Assembly: GCF_019656455.1 (NCBI RefSeq)
Contig: NZ_BPMK01000005.1
Location: 101,784-165,783 of the forward strand
Source: Noviherbaspirillum aridicola
Lineage (GTDB): Bacteria; Pseudomonadota; Gammaproteobacteria; Burkholderiales; Burkholderiaceae_D
Direction: 5' to 3'
Length of the DNA stretch: 64,000 nucleotides
Part shown: one piece after another, positions 11,543 to 21,525 of the stretch
Numbering within the stretch: position 1 is the first letter of the stretch
Layout of the letters: each line of letters opens with the position of its first letter
The notes under the pieces: generated by a model
What the model saw: only the letters and a program-made list of their open reading frames with translations
Database searches by the model: none
Told to the model about the DNA's origin: nothing
Position numbers and translations under genes: made by a program

Positions 11543-13057
11543 ATGCCCTCCCAGCTCCTCATCGCCAAGCATCAGGACAAGGATCTTGTCCTTCTGTCCA
11601 ACCTCGCCAACCGCCACGGCTGCATCACCGGCGCCACCGGCACCGGCAAGACGGTGACCCTGCAGGCCATGGCCCAGGCGCTGTCCGACATCGGCGTGCC
11701 GGTCTTCATGGCCGACGTCAAGGGCGACCTGTCGGGCATGGCCCGGCCCGGCTCGGCATCGCCGCGCATCAAGGAGCGGCTCGACCTGCTCGGACTGCCG
11801 GAACCCGACTGGCGCGCCGCCCCGGTGACCTTCTGGGACGTGTTCGGCGAAAAGGGCCACCCGGTGCGCGCCACCGTGTCCGACCTCGGGCCGCTGCTGC
11901 TGGCGCGCATGCTCAACCTGAATGAAGTGCAGGAAGGCGTGCTGCAGCTGGTGTTCAAGGTCGCCGACGACCACGGCCTGCTGCTGCTCGACATCAAGGA
12001 CCTGCGCGCGATGCTGCAGAACGTCGGCGACAACGCGGCCGAACTCAAGACCGAATACGGCAACATCTCGCCGGCCAGCATCGGTGCCATCCAGCGCGGC
12101 CTGCTGGCGATCGAGGAGCAGGGCGGCGACCGCTTCTTCGGCGAGCCGATGCTCAACATCGAAGACTTCATGCAGACCGACGCGCAGGGCCGGGGCATGG
12201 TCAACATACTCGCCGCCGACAAGCTGCTGCACTCGCCGCGCCTGTACGCGATTTTCCTGCTGTGGATGCTGTCGGAACTGTTCGAGCATCTGCCCGAGGT
12301 CGGCGACGTCGACAAGCCCAGGCTGGTTTTTTTCTTCGACGAGGCGCACCTGCTGTTCGACGAGGCGCCCAAGGCGCTGCTGCAGAAGATCGAGCAGGTG
12401 GTGCGCCTCATCCGTTCCAAGGGCGTGGGCGTGTACTTCGTGACCCAGAACCCGCTCGACATCCCCGACACCGTGCTCGGCCAGCTCGGCAACCGCGTCC
12501 AGCATGCGCTGCGCGCGTTCACGCCGCGCGACCAGAAGGCGGTGCAGGCGGCGGCCGAGACCTTCCGTCCCAATCCGCAGCTCGACACCGCGCAGGTCAT
12601 CACTGAACTCGGCGTCGGCGAGGCGCTGGTGTCCTTCCTCGACGACAAAGGGCGCCCGCACATCGTCGAACGCGCCTTCATCGTGCCGCCCGCGTCCCAG
12701 CTCGGCCCGGTCAGCGATGCCGAACGCCGCGAGGTGATCGACAACTCGGTCGTCGCCGGCGTCTATGAAAAAGTCGTCGACCGCGACTCCGCCTATGAAA
12801 AGCTCAAGGGGCGGGCGGAGAAGGAAGTGCCGACCCGGGAAGAAGTGAAGTCCAGCAGCAAGGGCAGCGCCGCGCAGGAAGAGACCGGCGGCGGGCTGGG
12901 GGGCATGCTCGGCGGTCTGCTTGGCGGCGGTGGCGGGGTCGGGCGGCGCAAGGATACGGTGGTCGAGGCGATGTTCAAGTCGGCGGCGCGGAGTATTGGG
13001 TCGCAGGTGGGAAGGGAGATTATTCGGGGGGTGTTGGGGTCGATTATGAGGAAGTAG
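11543..13057 (+). CDS. HerA-like helicase/ATPase (DUF853, YjgR family)
   Basis: A RecA-fold ATPase of the HerA/FtsK superclass, widespread but not well characterised. In the 504-residue product Walker A reads GATGTGKT near residue 32, and Walker B reads [12 protein letters not shown] near residue 258. The region [20 protein letters not shown] (about residues 300-320) is the conserved sensor area. Near residues 445-475 there is a Gly-rich linker ([17 protein letters not shown]) before a short basic tail, typical of the YjgR family. It is monocistronic, with the large palindrome following. Confidence 0.9.
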   Translation: MPSQLLIAKHQDKDLVLLSNLANRHGCITGATGTGKTVTLQAMAQALSDIGVPVFMADVKGDLSGMARPGSASPRIKERLDLLGLPEPDWRAAPVTFWDVFGEKGHPVRATVSDLGPLLLARMLNLNEVQEGVLQLVFKVADDHGLLLLDIKDLRAMLQNVGDNAAELKTEYGNISPASIGAIQRGLLAIEEQGGDRFFGEPMLNIEDFMQTDAQGRGMVNILAADKLLHSPRLYAIFLLWMLSELFEHLPEVGDVDKPRLVFFFDEAHLLFDEAPKALLQKIEQVVRLIRSKGVGVYFVTQNPLDIPDTVLGQLGNRVQHALRAFTPRDQKAVQAAAETFRPNPQLDTAQVITELGVGEALVSFLDDKGRPHIVERAFIVPPASQLGPVSDAERREVIDNSVVAGVYEKVVDRDSAYEKLKGRAEKEVPTREEVKSSSKGSAAQEETGGGLGGMLGGLLGGGGGVGRRKDTVVEAMFKSAARSIGSQVGREIIRGVLGSIMRK

Positions 13058-13120
13058 GCTACTGCATCTCTTGTTTCTCTCCGGTGCATCAAAGCGGAAT
13101 CACCCTTCGCGGAGACAAGC

Positions 13121-13899
13121 GCTCTCGTTTCGCTTTTTTCTTCGGCGCTGCAAAGCGGTAGCCACTTCGTGGACACTAGCCGGGGCCAGTCCCGGCAGGC
13201 CGCCTACTTCTTTGTCTCGCCAAAGAAGTAGGCAAGAAAGGGGGGCGCCGAGCCCGACCCGAAGCGCTTGCCCCCTTCGGGGGTTCCCGTCGAAGCGCAA
13301 CGGGGACGGCCAAACCGCAAACCATCCCATCCCTGACCCTTCACCTCGCCGGCCGCCCTTGAAGGGAAGGGAATCATTCTTTCTCTTGCTGCCGCAGGCG
13401 ATCGTTTCATGAGTTCCTCTCTCGTTGCCTGCGTGAAGGGTTTGATGGCTCTCGCAGGCTGCGGAGACGCAGTGCATCGACAAGGGCACAGACGGCCGGG
13501 GCAAGTTCGCTCGCCTACCACTGTCGGCGTGCACAACATCGACTCCCTTCGCCAAGCCCTTGACAGTTCCCTCCCCTTCAAAGGGGAGGGTCAGGGTGGG
13601 GATGGTGTACGGGGTTGCCGTCCCCTTATGCGCAGCCGAAAAATCGGTGGGTCTCGCGGATAAAGAAGCGGGGCTTGTCTGAGCCGAAGGCGAGTTTGCC
13701 CCGCTTCCCGCGAGACCTGCCGATTTTTCGGGTACCCCCGAAGGGGGCAAGCATTAGGGTCGGGCTCGGCGCCCCCCCTTTCTTGCCTACTTTTTTGGCG
13801 AAGCAAAAAAGTAGGTGGCCCGCCGGGGCCAGTCCCGGCTTGTATCCACGGAGCGGCTACAGCTTTGCAGCACCGAAGAGAAAACCGAAACGAGCCCGA
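13121..13899. repeat. Large nested palindrome in a 934-bp gene-free stretch
   Basis: Arms at about 13121-13288 and 13730-13899 are imperfect reverse complements over about 170 bp. Inside them, a second pair (about 13322-13345 and 13582-13606) also pairs. Each outer arm itself contains a short perfect hairpin: an 11-bp stem at 13203-13232 and another at 13786-13815, with the stem bases changed on both sides so pairing is kept. No real gene lies between 13058 and 13991; frames here run through repeat sequence. Similar GC-rich intergenic palindromes are known in Burkholderiales genomes. Confidence 0.85.
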
Positions 13900-13991
13900 A
13901 CCGAGCCCGAACCGAGCCCGAACCGAGAGCCACCCCAGAAGAGCCCGCCCGCCTCAATGTAAGAAAATCATCCTCAGCGTAAAATCCCCGG

Positions 13992-14903
13992 ATGCCCGCA
14001 TCTCCCGCAACTGTCTCCGCCCGCCAGACCTTCCTGCTAGGCCTGTCCATCGCCATCGCCGGCGCCATCCTGTTTTCCGCCAAGGCCATCGTCGCCAAGC
14101 TGATCTACCGCTACCAGGTCGACGCCGTGACCCTGATCACTTTCCGCATGCTGTTTTCGCTGCCGTTCTTCGCCGGCCTGGCGCTGTGGCATGCGCTGCG
14201 CTCGCCCGCGCTCGCCAACCCGGACCGCGTGCGCATCGTCGTGATGGGCCTGCTCGGCTACTACCTGTCGAGCTTTCTCGATTTCCTCGGGTTGCAGTAC
14301 ATCTCGGCCGGCCTGGAGCGGCTGATCCTGTTCCTGACGCCGTCCTTCGTGCTCTTGATCTCCGTGTTCGTGCTGAAAAAGCGCATCACCGCGGCGGAGT
14401 GGGCGGCGCTGGTGACGGCCTATCTCGGCACGGTGCTGGTGTTTTTCCACGACGCCCGCGCCGGCGGCTCCAATGTGCTGCTCGGCGGCGCCTTCGTGCT
14501 CGGCAGCGCGATATCCTATGCGATCTACCTGGTGCTGTCGGGCGAGCTGGTGGCACGCGTCGGCGCTTTGCGCCTCGTCGCCTATGCGATGTGCGTGTCG
14601 AGCGCGGCGTGCGTGCTGCAGTTCTTCCTGTTGCGGCCGACCGCGCTCCTGCTGGAGCAGCCGGCCGCGGTCTACGGGCTGTCGGTCGTCAACGCGGTGT
14701 TCTGCACCGTGCTGCCGGTGCTGATGACCATGGTGGCGGTGGCCCGCATCGGCCCCGGCACCACTTCGCAGGCGGGCATGATCGGTCCGGTGTCGACGCT
14801 GTTTCTCGGCGCCGCCATCCTGGACGAGCCGATTACCGGCATACAGCTGGCGGGGACCGCGCTGGTTCTCGCGGGCATCTATCTGTTATCAAGAAAGCGT
14901 TAG
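13992..14903 (+). CDS. EamA/DMT-superfamily transporter
   Basis: A drug/metabolite transporter of the EamA type: 303 residues with about ten hydrophobic helices arranged as two five-helix repeats (first EamA unit about residues 10-140, second about 155-300). Members export amino acids or other small metabolites or remain uncharacterised; the substrate cannot be read from sequence. It ends 8 bases before the SDR gene, so it probably heads the SDR-mgsA-quinone reductase run. Confidence 0.88.
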   Translation: MPASPATVSARQTFLLGLSIAIAGAILFSAKAIVAKLIYRYQVDAVTLITFRMLFSLPFFAGLALWHALRSPALANPDRVRIVVMGLLGYYLSSFLDFLGLQYISAGLERLILFLTPSFVLLISVFVLKKRITAAEWAALVTAYLGTVLVFFHDARAGGSNVLLGGAFVLGSAISYAIYLVLSGELVARVGALRLVAYAMCVSSAACVLQFFLLRPTALLLEQPAAVYGLSVVNAVFCTVLPVLMTMVAVARIGPGTTSQAGMIGPVSTLFLGAAILDEPITGIQLAGTALVLAGIYLLSRKR

Positions 14904-14911
14904 GGGGAAAC

Positions 14912-15691
14912 ATGGATTTTGGAATCAGGGGCAGGAACGCCATCGTCTGCGGCGCCAGCAAGGGACTGGGCCGCGGCTGCGCGGAAGCGCTGGCGGCCGA
15001 GGGCGTCAACGTGGTGATCGTGGCGCGCGGCGCCGAGGCGCTGGAAGCCGCCGCGCAGGAGATCCGGCAGAAGACCGGCGTCACCGTGACCGCCATCGCC
15101 TGCGACATCACGACGCCGGAAGGACGGGCCAGGGTACTGGCCGCCTGTCCCGACCCGGACATCCTGATCAACAACGCCGGCGGCCCGCCGCCCGGCGACT
15201 TCCGCAACTGGACGCGCGACGACTGGATCGCCGCGCTCGACGCCAACATGCTCACGCCGATCGAGCTGATGAAGGCCACGGTCGACGGCATGATGGCGCG
15301 CGGTTTCGGGCGCATCATCAACATCACCTCGGGCGCGGTGAAGGCGCCGATCGACGTGCTCGGACTGTCCAACGGCGCGCGCTCGGGCCTGACCGGCTTT
15401 GTCGCCGGGCTGGCGCGCAAGACCGTCGCGAAGAACGTCACCATCAACAACCTGCTGCCCGGCGCCTTCGATACCGAGCGCCTGAGCAAGACCATCGCCG
15501 CGTCGGCGGCGGCTGCCGGCAAGTCGCCGGAAGAGGCGGCCGAGGCGCGCCGCCGCGGCATTCCGGCGCAGCGCTTCGGCACCGCGGAGGAATTTGGCGC
15601 GGTTTGTGCATTCCTGTGCAGCGTGCAGGCCGGCTACATGACCGGCCAGAACGTGCTGCTCGATGGCGGCAATTACCCGGGGACTTTCTGA
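14912..15691 (+). CDS. SDR-family protein lacking the usual YxxxK
   Basis: A 259-residue Rossmann-fold protein of the short-chain dehydrogenase/reductase family. The cofactor loop [10 protein letters not shown] is at residues 12-21, NNAGG follows near 90, and [11 protein letters not shown] near 138 supplies the usual Ser. Where YxxxK is expected, the sequence instead reads [12 protein letters not shown], so the catalytic Tyr and Lys are absent. A subgroup of SDR proteins annotated as FabG-like has the same feature; whether it is active is unclear. A TAGGGGGAAAC ribosome site precedes the ATG. Generic annotators may call it 3-oxoacyl-ACP reductase; I would not. Confidence 0.88.
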   Translation: MDFGIRGRNAIVCGASKGLGRGCAEALAAEGVNVVIVARGAEALEAAAQEIRQKTGVTVTAIACDITTPEGRARVLAACPDPDILINNAGGPPPGDFRNWTRDDWIAALDANMLTPIELMKATVDGMMARGFGRIINITSGAVKAPIDVLGLSNGARSGLTGFVAGLARKTVAKNVTINNLLPGAFDTERLSKTIAASAAAAGKSPEEAAEARRRGIPAQRFGTAEEFGAVCAFLCSVQAGYMTGQNVLLDGGNYPGTF

Positions 15692-15693
15692 CC

Positions 15694-16083
15694 GTGAAAA
15701 AACGGATCGCGCTGATCGCGCACGACATGAAGAAGGACGACATGGTCGAGCTCGCCTCGCGCCATGCCGACATGCTGCGGCAGTGCCTGCTGGTCGCCAC
15801 CGGCACCACCGGCAAGCGCCTGCACGACGAAGTCGGCCTGACGGTGGAGCGCAAGCTGTCCGGCCCGTCGGGCGGCGACCTGCAGATCGGCGCCGAGCTG
15901 GCCGAGGGCAAGGTCGACCTGGTGATCTTCCTGCGCGACCCGATGACGCCGCAGCCGCACGAGCCGGACATCAATGCCCTGGTGCGCGCCTGCGACGTGC
16001 ACAATGTGCCCTGCGCGACCAATCTCGCATCGGCGGAGCTGCTGCTGGCGCAGCTCGTACCGCATCATCATCACAATAAATAA
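15694..16083 (+). CDS. mgsA: Methylglyoxal synthase
   Basis: MgsA converts dihydroxyacetone phosphate to methylglyoxal and phosphate, a bypass of lower glycolysis. The product is 129 residues, somewhat shorter than the 152 of E. coli. It contains the family signature [19 protein letters not shown] with its catalytic Asp, and [15 protein letters not shown]. It ends in a short His-rich tail (HHHHNK). The start is the GTG at 15694, two bases past the SDR stop; a start further upstream would lie within the SDR gene. Confidence 0.93.
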   Translation: MKKRIALIAHDMKKDDMVELASRHADMLRQCLLVATGTTGKRLHDEVGLTVERKLSGPSGGDLQIGAELAEGKVDLVIFLRDPMTPQPHEPDINALVRACDVHNVPCATNLASAELLLAQLVPHHHHNK

Positions 16084-16098
16084 TCCAGGAGGCCCAAC

Positions 16099-17073
16099 AT
16101 GCCCAAGGCAATTCGAATCAGCAAGACCGGCGGACCGGAAGTCATGGAGTACGTCGATGTCGAGGTGGGCGACCCCGGCCCGGGCGAGGCGCGGGTGCGC
16201 CAGCATGCCTGCGGCCTGAACTACATCGATGTCTATTTCCGCACCGGCGCCTATCCGCAGCCCTTGCCCGGCGGCATAGGCATGGAGGGCGCGGGCGTGG
16301 TGGAGGCGGTCGGCGCGGGCGTCAGTCACGTCAAGGCGGGCGATCGCGTCGCCTACGCCTGCCGCCCGACCGGCGCCTATGCTGAAGCGCGCGTGATGCC
16401 GGCGGCCGGACTGGTCAAGCTGCCCGACGAGATCGATTTCGAAACCGGCGCGGCGATGATGCTGCAGGGCCTGACCGTGCAATACCTGTTCCGCCGCACC
16501 TTCCCGCTGCGCGGCGGCGAAACCATCCTGTTCCATGCCGCGGCCGGCGGCGTCGGCCTGATCGCCTGCCAGTGGGCGCGCGCGATCGGCGTGACCATGA
16601 TCGGCACCGTCGGCTCCGACGAAAAGGCGGAGCTGGCCAGGGCGCACGGCTGCACCCATACCATCAACTACAACAAGGAAAACTTCGTCGAACGGGTGAA
16701 GGAAATCACCGGCGGCGAGGGCGTGCCGGTCGTGTACGACTCGATCGGGCGGGATACCTTCACCGGTTCGCTCGACTGCCTGGCGCCGCTCGGCATGATG
16801 GTCAGCTTCGGCGCGGCCTCCGGTCCGGTCCCGCCGTTCAGCCTGAATGAACTTGCCTCGCGCGGCTCGCTGTTCATCACCCGGCCGTCGCTGTTCAATT
16901 ACACCGCCAAACGCGCCGACCTGGAAAACTCCGCGGCCGACCTGTTTTCGATGGTGACCAGCAGAAAGGTCAGGATCGACATCAACCAGCGCTACGCGCT
17001 CAGGGATGCGGCACAGGCGCACAGCGACCTGGAAGCGCGCAAGACCACCGGCTCCACCATCCTGCTGCCATGA
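16099..17073 (+). CDS. NAD(P)H:quinone oxidoreductase, zeta-crystallin type
   Basis: A 324-residue MDR-family enzyme that reduces quinones with NADPH and carries no zinc. The N-terminal GroES-like part has the typical CGLNYIDVYFRTGAYP, and the Rossmann part has AAAGGVGLIACQWARAIG near residue 150. The alcohol dehydrogenase zinc-ligand cysteines are absent, in line with the quinone reductase branch. An AGGAGG site at about 16087 precedes the ATG. The stop overlaps the small membrane gene at 17070 (ATGA). Confidence 0.92.
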   Translation: MPKAIRISKTGGPEVMEYVDVEVGDPGPGEARVRQHACGLNYIDVYFRTGAYPQPLPGGIGMEGAGVVEAVGAGVSHVKAGDRVAYACRPTGAYAEARVMPAAGLVKLPDEIDFETGAAMMLQGLTVQYLFRRTFPLRGGETILFHAAAGGVGLIACQWARAIGVTMIGTVGSDEKAELARAHGCTHTINYNKENFVERVKEITGGEGVPVVYDSIGRDTFTGSLDCLAPLGMMVSFGAASGPVPPFSLNELASRGSLFITRPSLFNYTAKRADLENSAADLFSMVTSRKVRIDINQRYALRDAAQAHSDLEARKTTGSTILLP

Positions 17074-17225
17074 ACGATTCCGGCAAGAGCCCGATGCGCC
17101 ATCCCGACGAGCAGCCCGGCGGCGGCGACGGTACGCCGCGTTTCGGCCGGCTGCTGCTGGTGCTGGGCGCGGCGGTGCTGGCGGTGGTCGGGCTGACCCT
17201 CTTCTCGGAATGGCTCTACACCTAG
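17070..17225 (+). CDS. 51-residue single-pass membrane protein
   Basis: A small gene coupled to the quinone reductase through an ATGA overlap and ending one base before the next ATG. The product has a hydrophilic Pro/Gly-rich N-terminus (about residues 1-27) and one strongly hydrophobic helix (about 28-46), then a short tail ending LYT. The tight packing on both sides supports a real gene even though it is short. Function unknown; the only clue is co-expression with the quinone reductase and the DUF1631 protein. Confidence 0.75.
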   Translation: MNDSGKSPMRHPDEQPGGGDGTPRFGRLLLVLGAAVLAVVGLTLFSEWLYT

Positions 17226-17226
17226 C

Positions 17227-19047
17227 ATGAGCGGCGACCGCCTCTCGCTCCTCAATACGCTGGCATTCACCGCCGTGCGCCTGGCGGCGGCGGAATTCGA
17301 GCCTTTCACCGAGCGCCTGCTGCTGGCGCTGGCCCAGCCGGCGGCGGAGGACGACGGCCTGCGCGCGAAGATCGCACAGCGGCTGCGCGACCATACGCCG
17401 GCGTTCCACCAGTTGCTGCGCGACAGCCTGCAGGAGGAACTGCTGCAGGCCGTGGAGGCGGCGGCCGAGCAGGGCAGGGCGGCGGTGCGCAGCGGCGCGC
17501 TGGATCTGTCGGCCGACAGTTTCGACGCGATGCAGCGCCGGGTCCAGGCCGAGAACCTGGCGCAGGCGCTGGACAGGGTGCACGCCGACCAGCTGGCGAT
17601 ACTCGGCATGCGGATCACGCACTGGCTGTGGCCGGACGAACTGCGCACCATCGCCAATCCCTTCCGCGGCCTGAGTTTCGTCAATGCGGTGGTCGAAGCC
17701 TGGGCGAAGTTCGAGCGCGAGCCGGGCAGTCTTGCCGTCTTCATGGCGCAGCTCCGGCCGGCGCTGTTTCTGCCGCTGGGCATGCTGTACGAGGCGCTCA
17801 ACCGCGAGCTGGCGGTACGCGGCGTGCTGCCGGACGCGGAGCAGCGCTATCAGAGCGAGATCCCGGAACTCACCATCGCGGTCACGCCGAGCACGCGTGA
17901 TCTGCTGCAGGCCTGGCTGGCGCCCGAGGGCACGCTCAAGCTGATCCCGGCAAAGGCAGACGCGCTGCTGGAAGCCATGTTCGACAGGCTCGCCAACGAC
18001 GAGCGGCTGCCCTTCCGCACGCGCAAGCCGGTCGCGCTGATCGCGCAGGCGTTGATGCCCCTGCTGCGCAACGACAGCGACTTCTTCTTCGGCGAGGATC
18101 ATCCGGCGCGGCGCTTCCTAGCAGCGCTGTTCGATGTCGCGCTCGCCAGCAGCGACGGCGATGCCCTGTCGCAGCAGATCGCGGCGCTTCCCGAGCGCGT
18201 GAGCAGCGCGGCACTGCCGCAACTCGAGGCCGGGCTGCGGCAGGCGCTGGCCGCGCTCGACCAGGCGAACGCCGAGCTGCTGACGGCGCAAAAGACCGAG
18301 GCCCTGCGCCAGGAAGCCGGCGCCGCCGCGCTGAGCGCGGCCGAGGCCGACATCGCCTCCCGCCTCGAGACCGGCGAAGTCGATCCGCTGCTGGAGGATT
18401 TCCTGCGGCGGCAATGGGTGCAGGTGCTCAGCTTCGCCCGCCGTGTCAGCGACAGCAAGCCCGAGCTGCTGCCGGCGGTCACCGGCCTGATGGACGAACT
18501 GATCGGCAGCCTGCAGCCCAAGCAGGGCGCGCAGGAGCGCAGGCAGATGGTGGAACGCCTGCCCTCGCTGGTATCCACGCTGAATTCCTGGATGAATGTC
18601 ATCAAGTGGCAGGGGCCGGAGCGGGAGGAATTTTTCGCGGCCCTCGCCGAGCGTCACGCCGCCGCACTACGTCCCGGCGACGCGCGGCAGGCGCTCGAAC
18701 AGCGCATGGAGACGGTGAGCCGGGCAAGCGAGCACCAGCTCGACCGCCGCGCCAGCGAACAGCAGGCGGCGGCGGATGCGGCCTATCTGCCGGTCGTGCA
18801 CGAACTGGCGCCGGGCGCCTGGGTGGAACTGGTGCGCAACGACGGCAGCCCCGTCAATTGCCGCCTGTGCTGGATCAGTCCGGCGCGCAGCCGGCTGGTG
18901 TTCATCGTGCCACAGACGAAACGCGTGTTCATGCTGCGGACCGAGGAGCTGGCCCGCGCCCTGCGGGCAGAGCGGGCAAGTCCCGTGCGGGTCGGGACCT
19001 GGGCCGGTGATGCGCTGGAAGCCGCGCTGCAGGATTTGCGCGACTGA
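17227..19047 (+). CDS. DUF1631-family protein
   Basis: A 606-residue, mostly alpha-helical, soluble protein. The C-terminal part has the pattern I associate with DUF1631: PGAWVELVRNDGSPVNCRLCWISPARSRLVFIV (as separate blocks), then TEELARALRAERASPV. The role of this proteobacterial family is not established. Middle residues 340-400 are Ala/Glu/Leu-rich and may form coiled coil. It begins one base after the small membrane gene, so it is the last member of the 13992-19047 run. Confidence 0.82.
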   Translation: MSGDRLSLLNTLAFTAVRLAAAEFEPFTERLLLALAQPAAEDDGLRAKIAQRLRDHTPAFHQLLRDSLQEELLQAVEAAAEQGRAAVRSGALDLSADSFDAMQRRVQAENLAQALDRVHADQLAILGMRITHWLWPDELRTIANPFRGLSFVNAVVEAWAKFEREPGSLAVFMAQLRPALFLPLGMLYEALNRELAVRGVLPDAEQRYQSEIPELTIAVTPSTRDLLQAWLAPEGTLKLIPAKADALLEAMFDRLANDERLPFRTRKPVALIAQALMPLLRNDSDFFFGEDHPARRFLAALFDVALASSDGDALSQQIAALPERVSSAALPQLEAGLRQALAALDQANAELLTAQKTEALRQEAGAAALSAAEADIASRLETGEVDPLLEDFLRRQWVQVLSFARRVSDSKPELLPAVTGLMDELIGSLQPKQGAQERRQMVERLPSLVSTLNSWMNVIKWQGPEREEFFAALAERHAAALRPGDARQALEQRMETVSRASEHQLDRRASEQQAAADAAYLPVVHELAPGAWVELVRNDGSPVNCRLCWISPARSRLVFIVPQTKRVFMLRTEELARALRAERASPVRVGTWAGDALEAALQDLRD

Positions 19048-19224
19048 ACCCGAGGCGATCCTGACCGTTATCCGGGGCACCATGCCGGAAATCGCGACGA
19101 CCCCGCGCCCTGATCGCCGCTGATCGCGCTATCAGGCTTTCCTGTTCGTTGTCGTGCGGAACCTTCGAAGGCCCCAAACGACTCAGTGGCGGCCGCATGT
19201 GCGGCAGAACGAGCAGGTACAGCC

Positions 19225-20700
19225 ATGACACGACCCGTCACCCGATCCTTTTCCAGCCGGATTTCCCCCGGCCGACAGGAAAACCGCGAAGCCCCGCAGG
19301 CCCGGCAGACACAGTCCCCTCCGCCACCGGAAGCCGCGCCGTCCGCAGCGCGGCGCACGGAGACACCCGCGGGGCGGGCGGCGGCAAGCCGCCTGCGTTC
19401 AAGGCAGAAGCGCGAAACTCAGATCTACGCAGCTCAGATCTACGCAGAGAAGGTCAATACCGCGCAGACGCGTTACGTCTCGCGCGCCGCCCTGCGACGA
19501 TCGGCAAGGGGAGAAGGAAGCAGCGCCGTCGCCGGTGCCGCCGCATCGCAAGCATCGGTCGCCGCCGGGCGCGCGGCCGCGCGGCGGCTGTGCAAGGCAA
19601 TGCGCGCTCCCGCCGACAAGCGTCGCGCCCCGGTACCGGTGGCCTCGTCCTCCGCTCCGCCGGCGGCCAGCGCCTCCGCCCGGCGTACGCCGGCGACACG
19701 CGGCGCCGCCATCCGCGTGACACACCCGCAGGTCTATCATCGGGCGCTCGATGACCGGTTCCCGATCCGCCATCCCGGCGATCCGACCCGAATCCATCCC
19801 AGCTATGCCGACCCGTCCGACCCCACCCGCTGCGCGCCCGCCGTGGCGATCAAGGGCGCGACATTCTCCGCGCCCGCGAAAGCGAGGCTGTTGAAGCATG
19901 CCAGGAAGGACCGGGAGTTCAAGCTCGCACGATTCGGTAACCACGAGGCTTATCTCGACGCCCTGGGCCAATCCGTGGTCAGGCAGATCGAGGCGAGCAT
20001 TATCGGGAAGACGCCGCCCGGACTGGGCAGGCTGAAGGTTGTCAGGCTGACGCGCGAGCAATGCGAGACCGGGCAGGAGGCGGATGGCCTGGAGGGTCAA
20101 TATGGCGTGGTGCTGGAAGATTACAGTCCCGGGGCGCAGCCGGCACTGCAGAACGGCGGGATCGTGGGGGTGTTCGGCGGGTCCAAGCTCGATTCTGACG
20201 AAGCGCGCGCGCAATACGTCGCGCTGTTCGGGGAAGATTTGGGCGAGCAGATCGTCGACACGCACTCCATTCCCGATGCCGGGCGCGGGAAAGTGACCTG
20301 GGCCGCGTACGGCGGGGGAAACGCGCTGCAGTTTCTGAATACCGCGCTCAGGCTCTCCAGGGCCGGGGACTGGCGGGTGGATGCGAGGAGAGTGCACGGG
20401 GACATCGAGCTCGTCGACATCACCCTGACCGACAAGGACGGGCAAGAGCGCCAGGAGGAGGTGGCACTGGTCGTGCAGTATCGCCCGGTGGCCGACGGCA
20501 AGCAGTTTCTGCTGAGCTATGGCCCGCATTACCGGCAGTCGCCGGATGAGCCGAACGCGTCGCCGGAAGGGGCGGGCTCCGCCTCCACCGTGGCAGCCGC
20601 GGCGGGCGACGGCGCAGCGCCCGCGCCCCGGATGCCAGGGGCGGATGACGTCATGGAAGATACGATCGTCGTGGCGCCGCCTGCCGGACCATCCTCATAG
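19225..20700 (+). CDS. Orphan protein with disordered N-terminus and SET-like C-terminal half
   Basis: I do not recognise the 491-residue protein by name. Residues 1-165 are rich in Arg, Ala, Pro and Ser with little order. From about residue 270 the order of motifs fits a SET methyltransferase fold: EGQYGVVLEDY, then IVGVFGG plus an acidic helix, then GGGNALQFLNTALR (the position of GN-x-x-RFINHS), and near residue 427 a segment ending FLLSYGPHY (the position of GEELTYDYG). The canonical NHS is replaced by NTA, so activity is uncertain. The ATG at 19225 has an AGG site upstream; a GTG 39 bases earlier is possible. SET assignment is inference. Confidence 0.65.
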   Translation: MTRPVTRSFSSRISPGRQENREAPQARQTQSPPPPEAAPSAARRTETPAGRAAASRLRSRQKRETQIYAAQIYAEKVNTAQTRYVSRAALRRSARGEGSSAVAGAAASQASVAAGRAAARRLCKAMRAPADKRRAPVPVASSSAPPAASASARRTPATRGAAIRVTHPQVYHRALDDRFPIRHPGDPTRIHPSYADPSDPTRCAPAVAIKGATFSAPAKARLLKHARKDREFKLARFGNHEAYLDALGQSVVRQIEASIIGKTPPGLGRLKVVRLTREQCETGQEADGLEGQYGVVLEDYSPGAQPALQNGGIVGVFGGSKLDSDEARAQYVALFGEDLGEQIVDTHSIPDAGRGKVTWAAYGGGNALQFLNTALRLSRAGDWRVDARRVHGDIELVDITLTDKDGQERQEEVALVVQYRPVADGKQFLLSYGPHYRQSPDEPNASPEGAGSASTVAAAAGDGAAPAPRMPGADDVMEDTIVVAPPAGPSS

Positions 20701-20784
20701 TCGTCGACGGACTGCAGCGGGTTCGGCCCGGTCGAGTGCACGCCATCCGCGCCTAGCGACGGGAATGACCGCCGCCCGGAGCGG

Positions 20785-21429
20785 TTAGTCCATCTTCAGT
20801 TCGATCCGTCGCGGTACGCCGTTCGGTCCCGGGAAGTCCGCGAACGCGCTCCTGACCATGTAGGGCATGACCTTGGCCAGCGACGGATTGGTGCCTTCGC
20901 TGACCACCGTGGTTTCCCATAAGCGCCTGCCGTCCCCCATGCGCGCCAGCGCGATCTTCAGCTCCCGGGTGAACAGCTGGTATTGCGACACCCGCTGCTC
21001 GACCACCGGCGGGCCGTACCAGAACGGGTCGTAGAACGGGCCATAGGGGCCATAGGGTCCGTAGAACGGATGGCGGTAGTAGCCCGGCCAGTAGGGGTAG
21101 GCGTACGGGTAGGGGCGCACCACCACCGGGTAGACCTCGCGCACGTCGCGTCCGCTGTTGCTGTACGAAAGCGCGACCTTCAGCGCCGGACGCGTGGCGA
21201 CCGGGGCTTCGGCGAAGCCGAGCCGCTGCAGCTCGACGCGCACCATGTTCTCGTAATTGAGATATTCGAGATTGTTGTTCTGGTCCTTCGTGCGCTCGAA
21301 GACGTAGGTCTTCTCGGCCAGCTCGGCGGGCCACTCGTGGAAGCTGGTGACGTTGCTCCTGATGGTGGTGGCGCAGCCCGCCAGCAGGAGCGTCGACAGC
21401 GCCAGCAGCCTGATCAGCCAGGATTTCAT
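20785..21429 (-). CDS. DUF4136-type outer-membrane lipoprotein
   Basis: A 214-residue protein with a lipoprotein signal peptide: hydrophobic residues 5-18 and lipobox LLAGC, Cys19. The mature part resembles the DUF4136 family (SFHEWPAELAEKTYVFERT at the start; ELKIALARMGDGRRLWETTVVSEG later). In the middle is a Tyr/Pro/Gly-rich stretch (YPYWPGYYRHPFYGPYGPYG, about residues 111-130). Function not established. It is in the same direction as the next lipoprotein gene but 96 bases away. Confidence 0.82.
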   Translation of the reverse strand: MKSWLIRLLALSTLLLAGCATTIRSNVTSFHEWPAELAEKTYVFERTKDQNNNLEYLNYENMVRVELQRLGFAEAPVATRPALKVALSYSNSGRDVREVYPVVVRPYPYAYPYWPGYYRHPFYGPYGPYGPFYDPFWYGPPVVEQRVSQYQLFTRELKIALARMGDGRRLWETTVVSEGTNPSLAKVMPYMVRSAFADFPGPNGVPRRIELKMD

Positions 21430-21525
21430 GTTTGCCTTCTCCGGTATTGCCCAGGGTGTTTATGAAGAATCAGAATGTCCGCCGCATGCAAAGATTCCAT
21501 GATTTTTGTATCGGCTTGTCGCCGC

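Noticed and set aside
15673..18102. 809-codon open frame on the minus strand
   Set aside because: Covers mgsA, qor and DUF1631 in antisense. No family match visible and no ribosome site.
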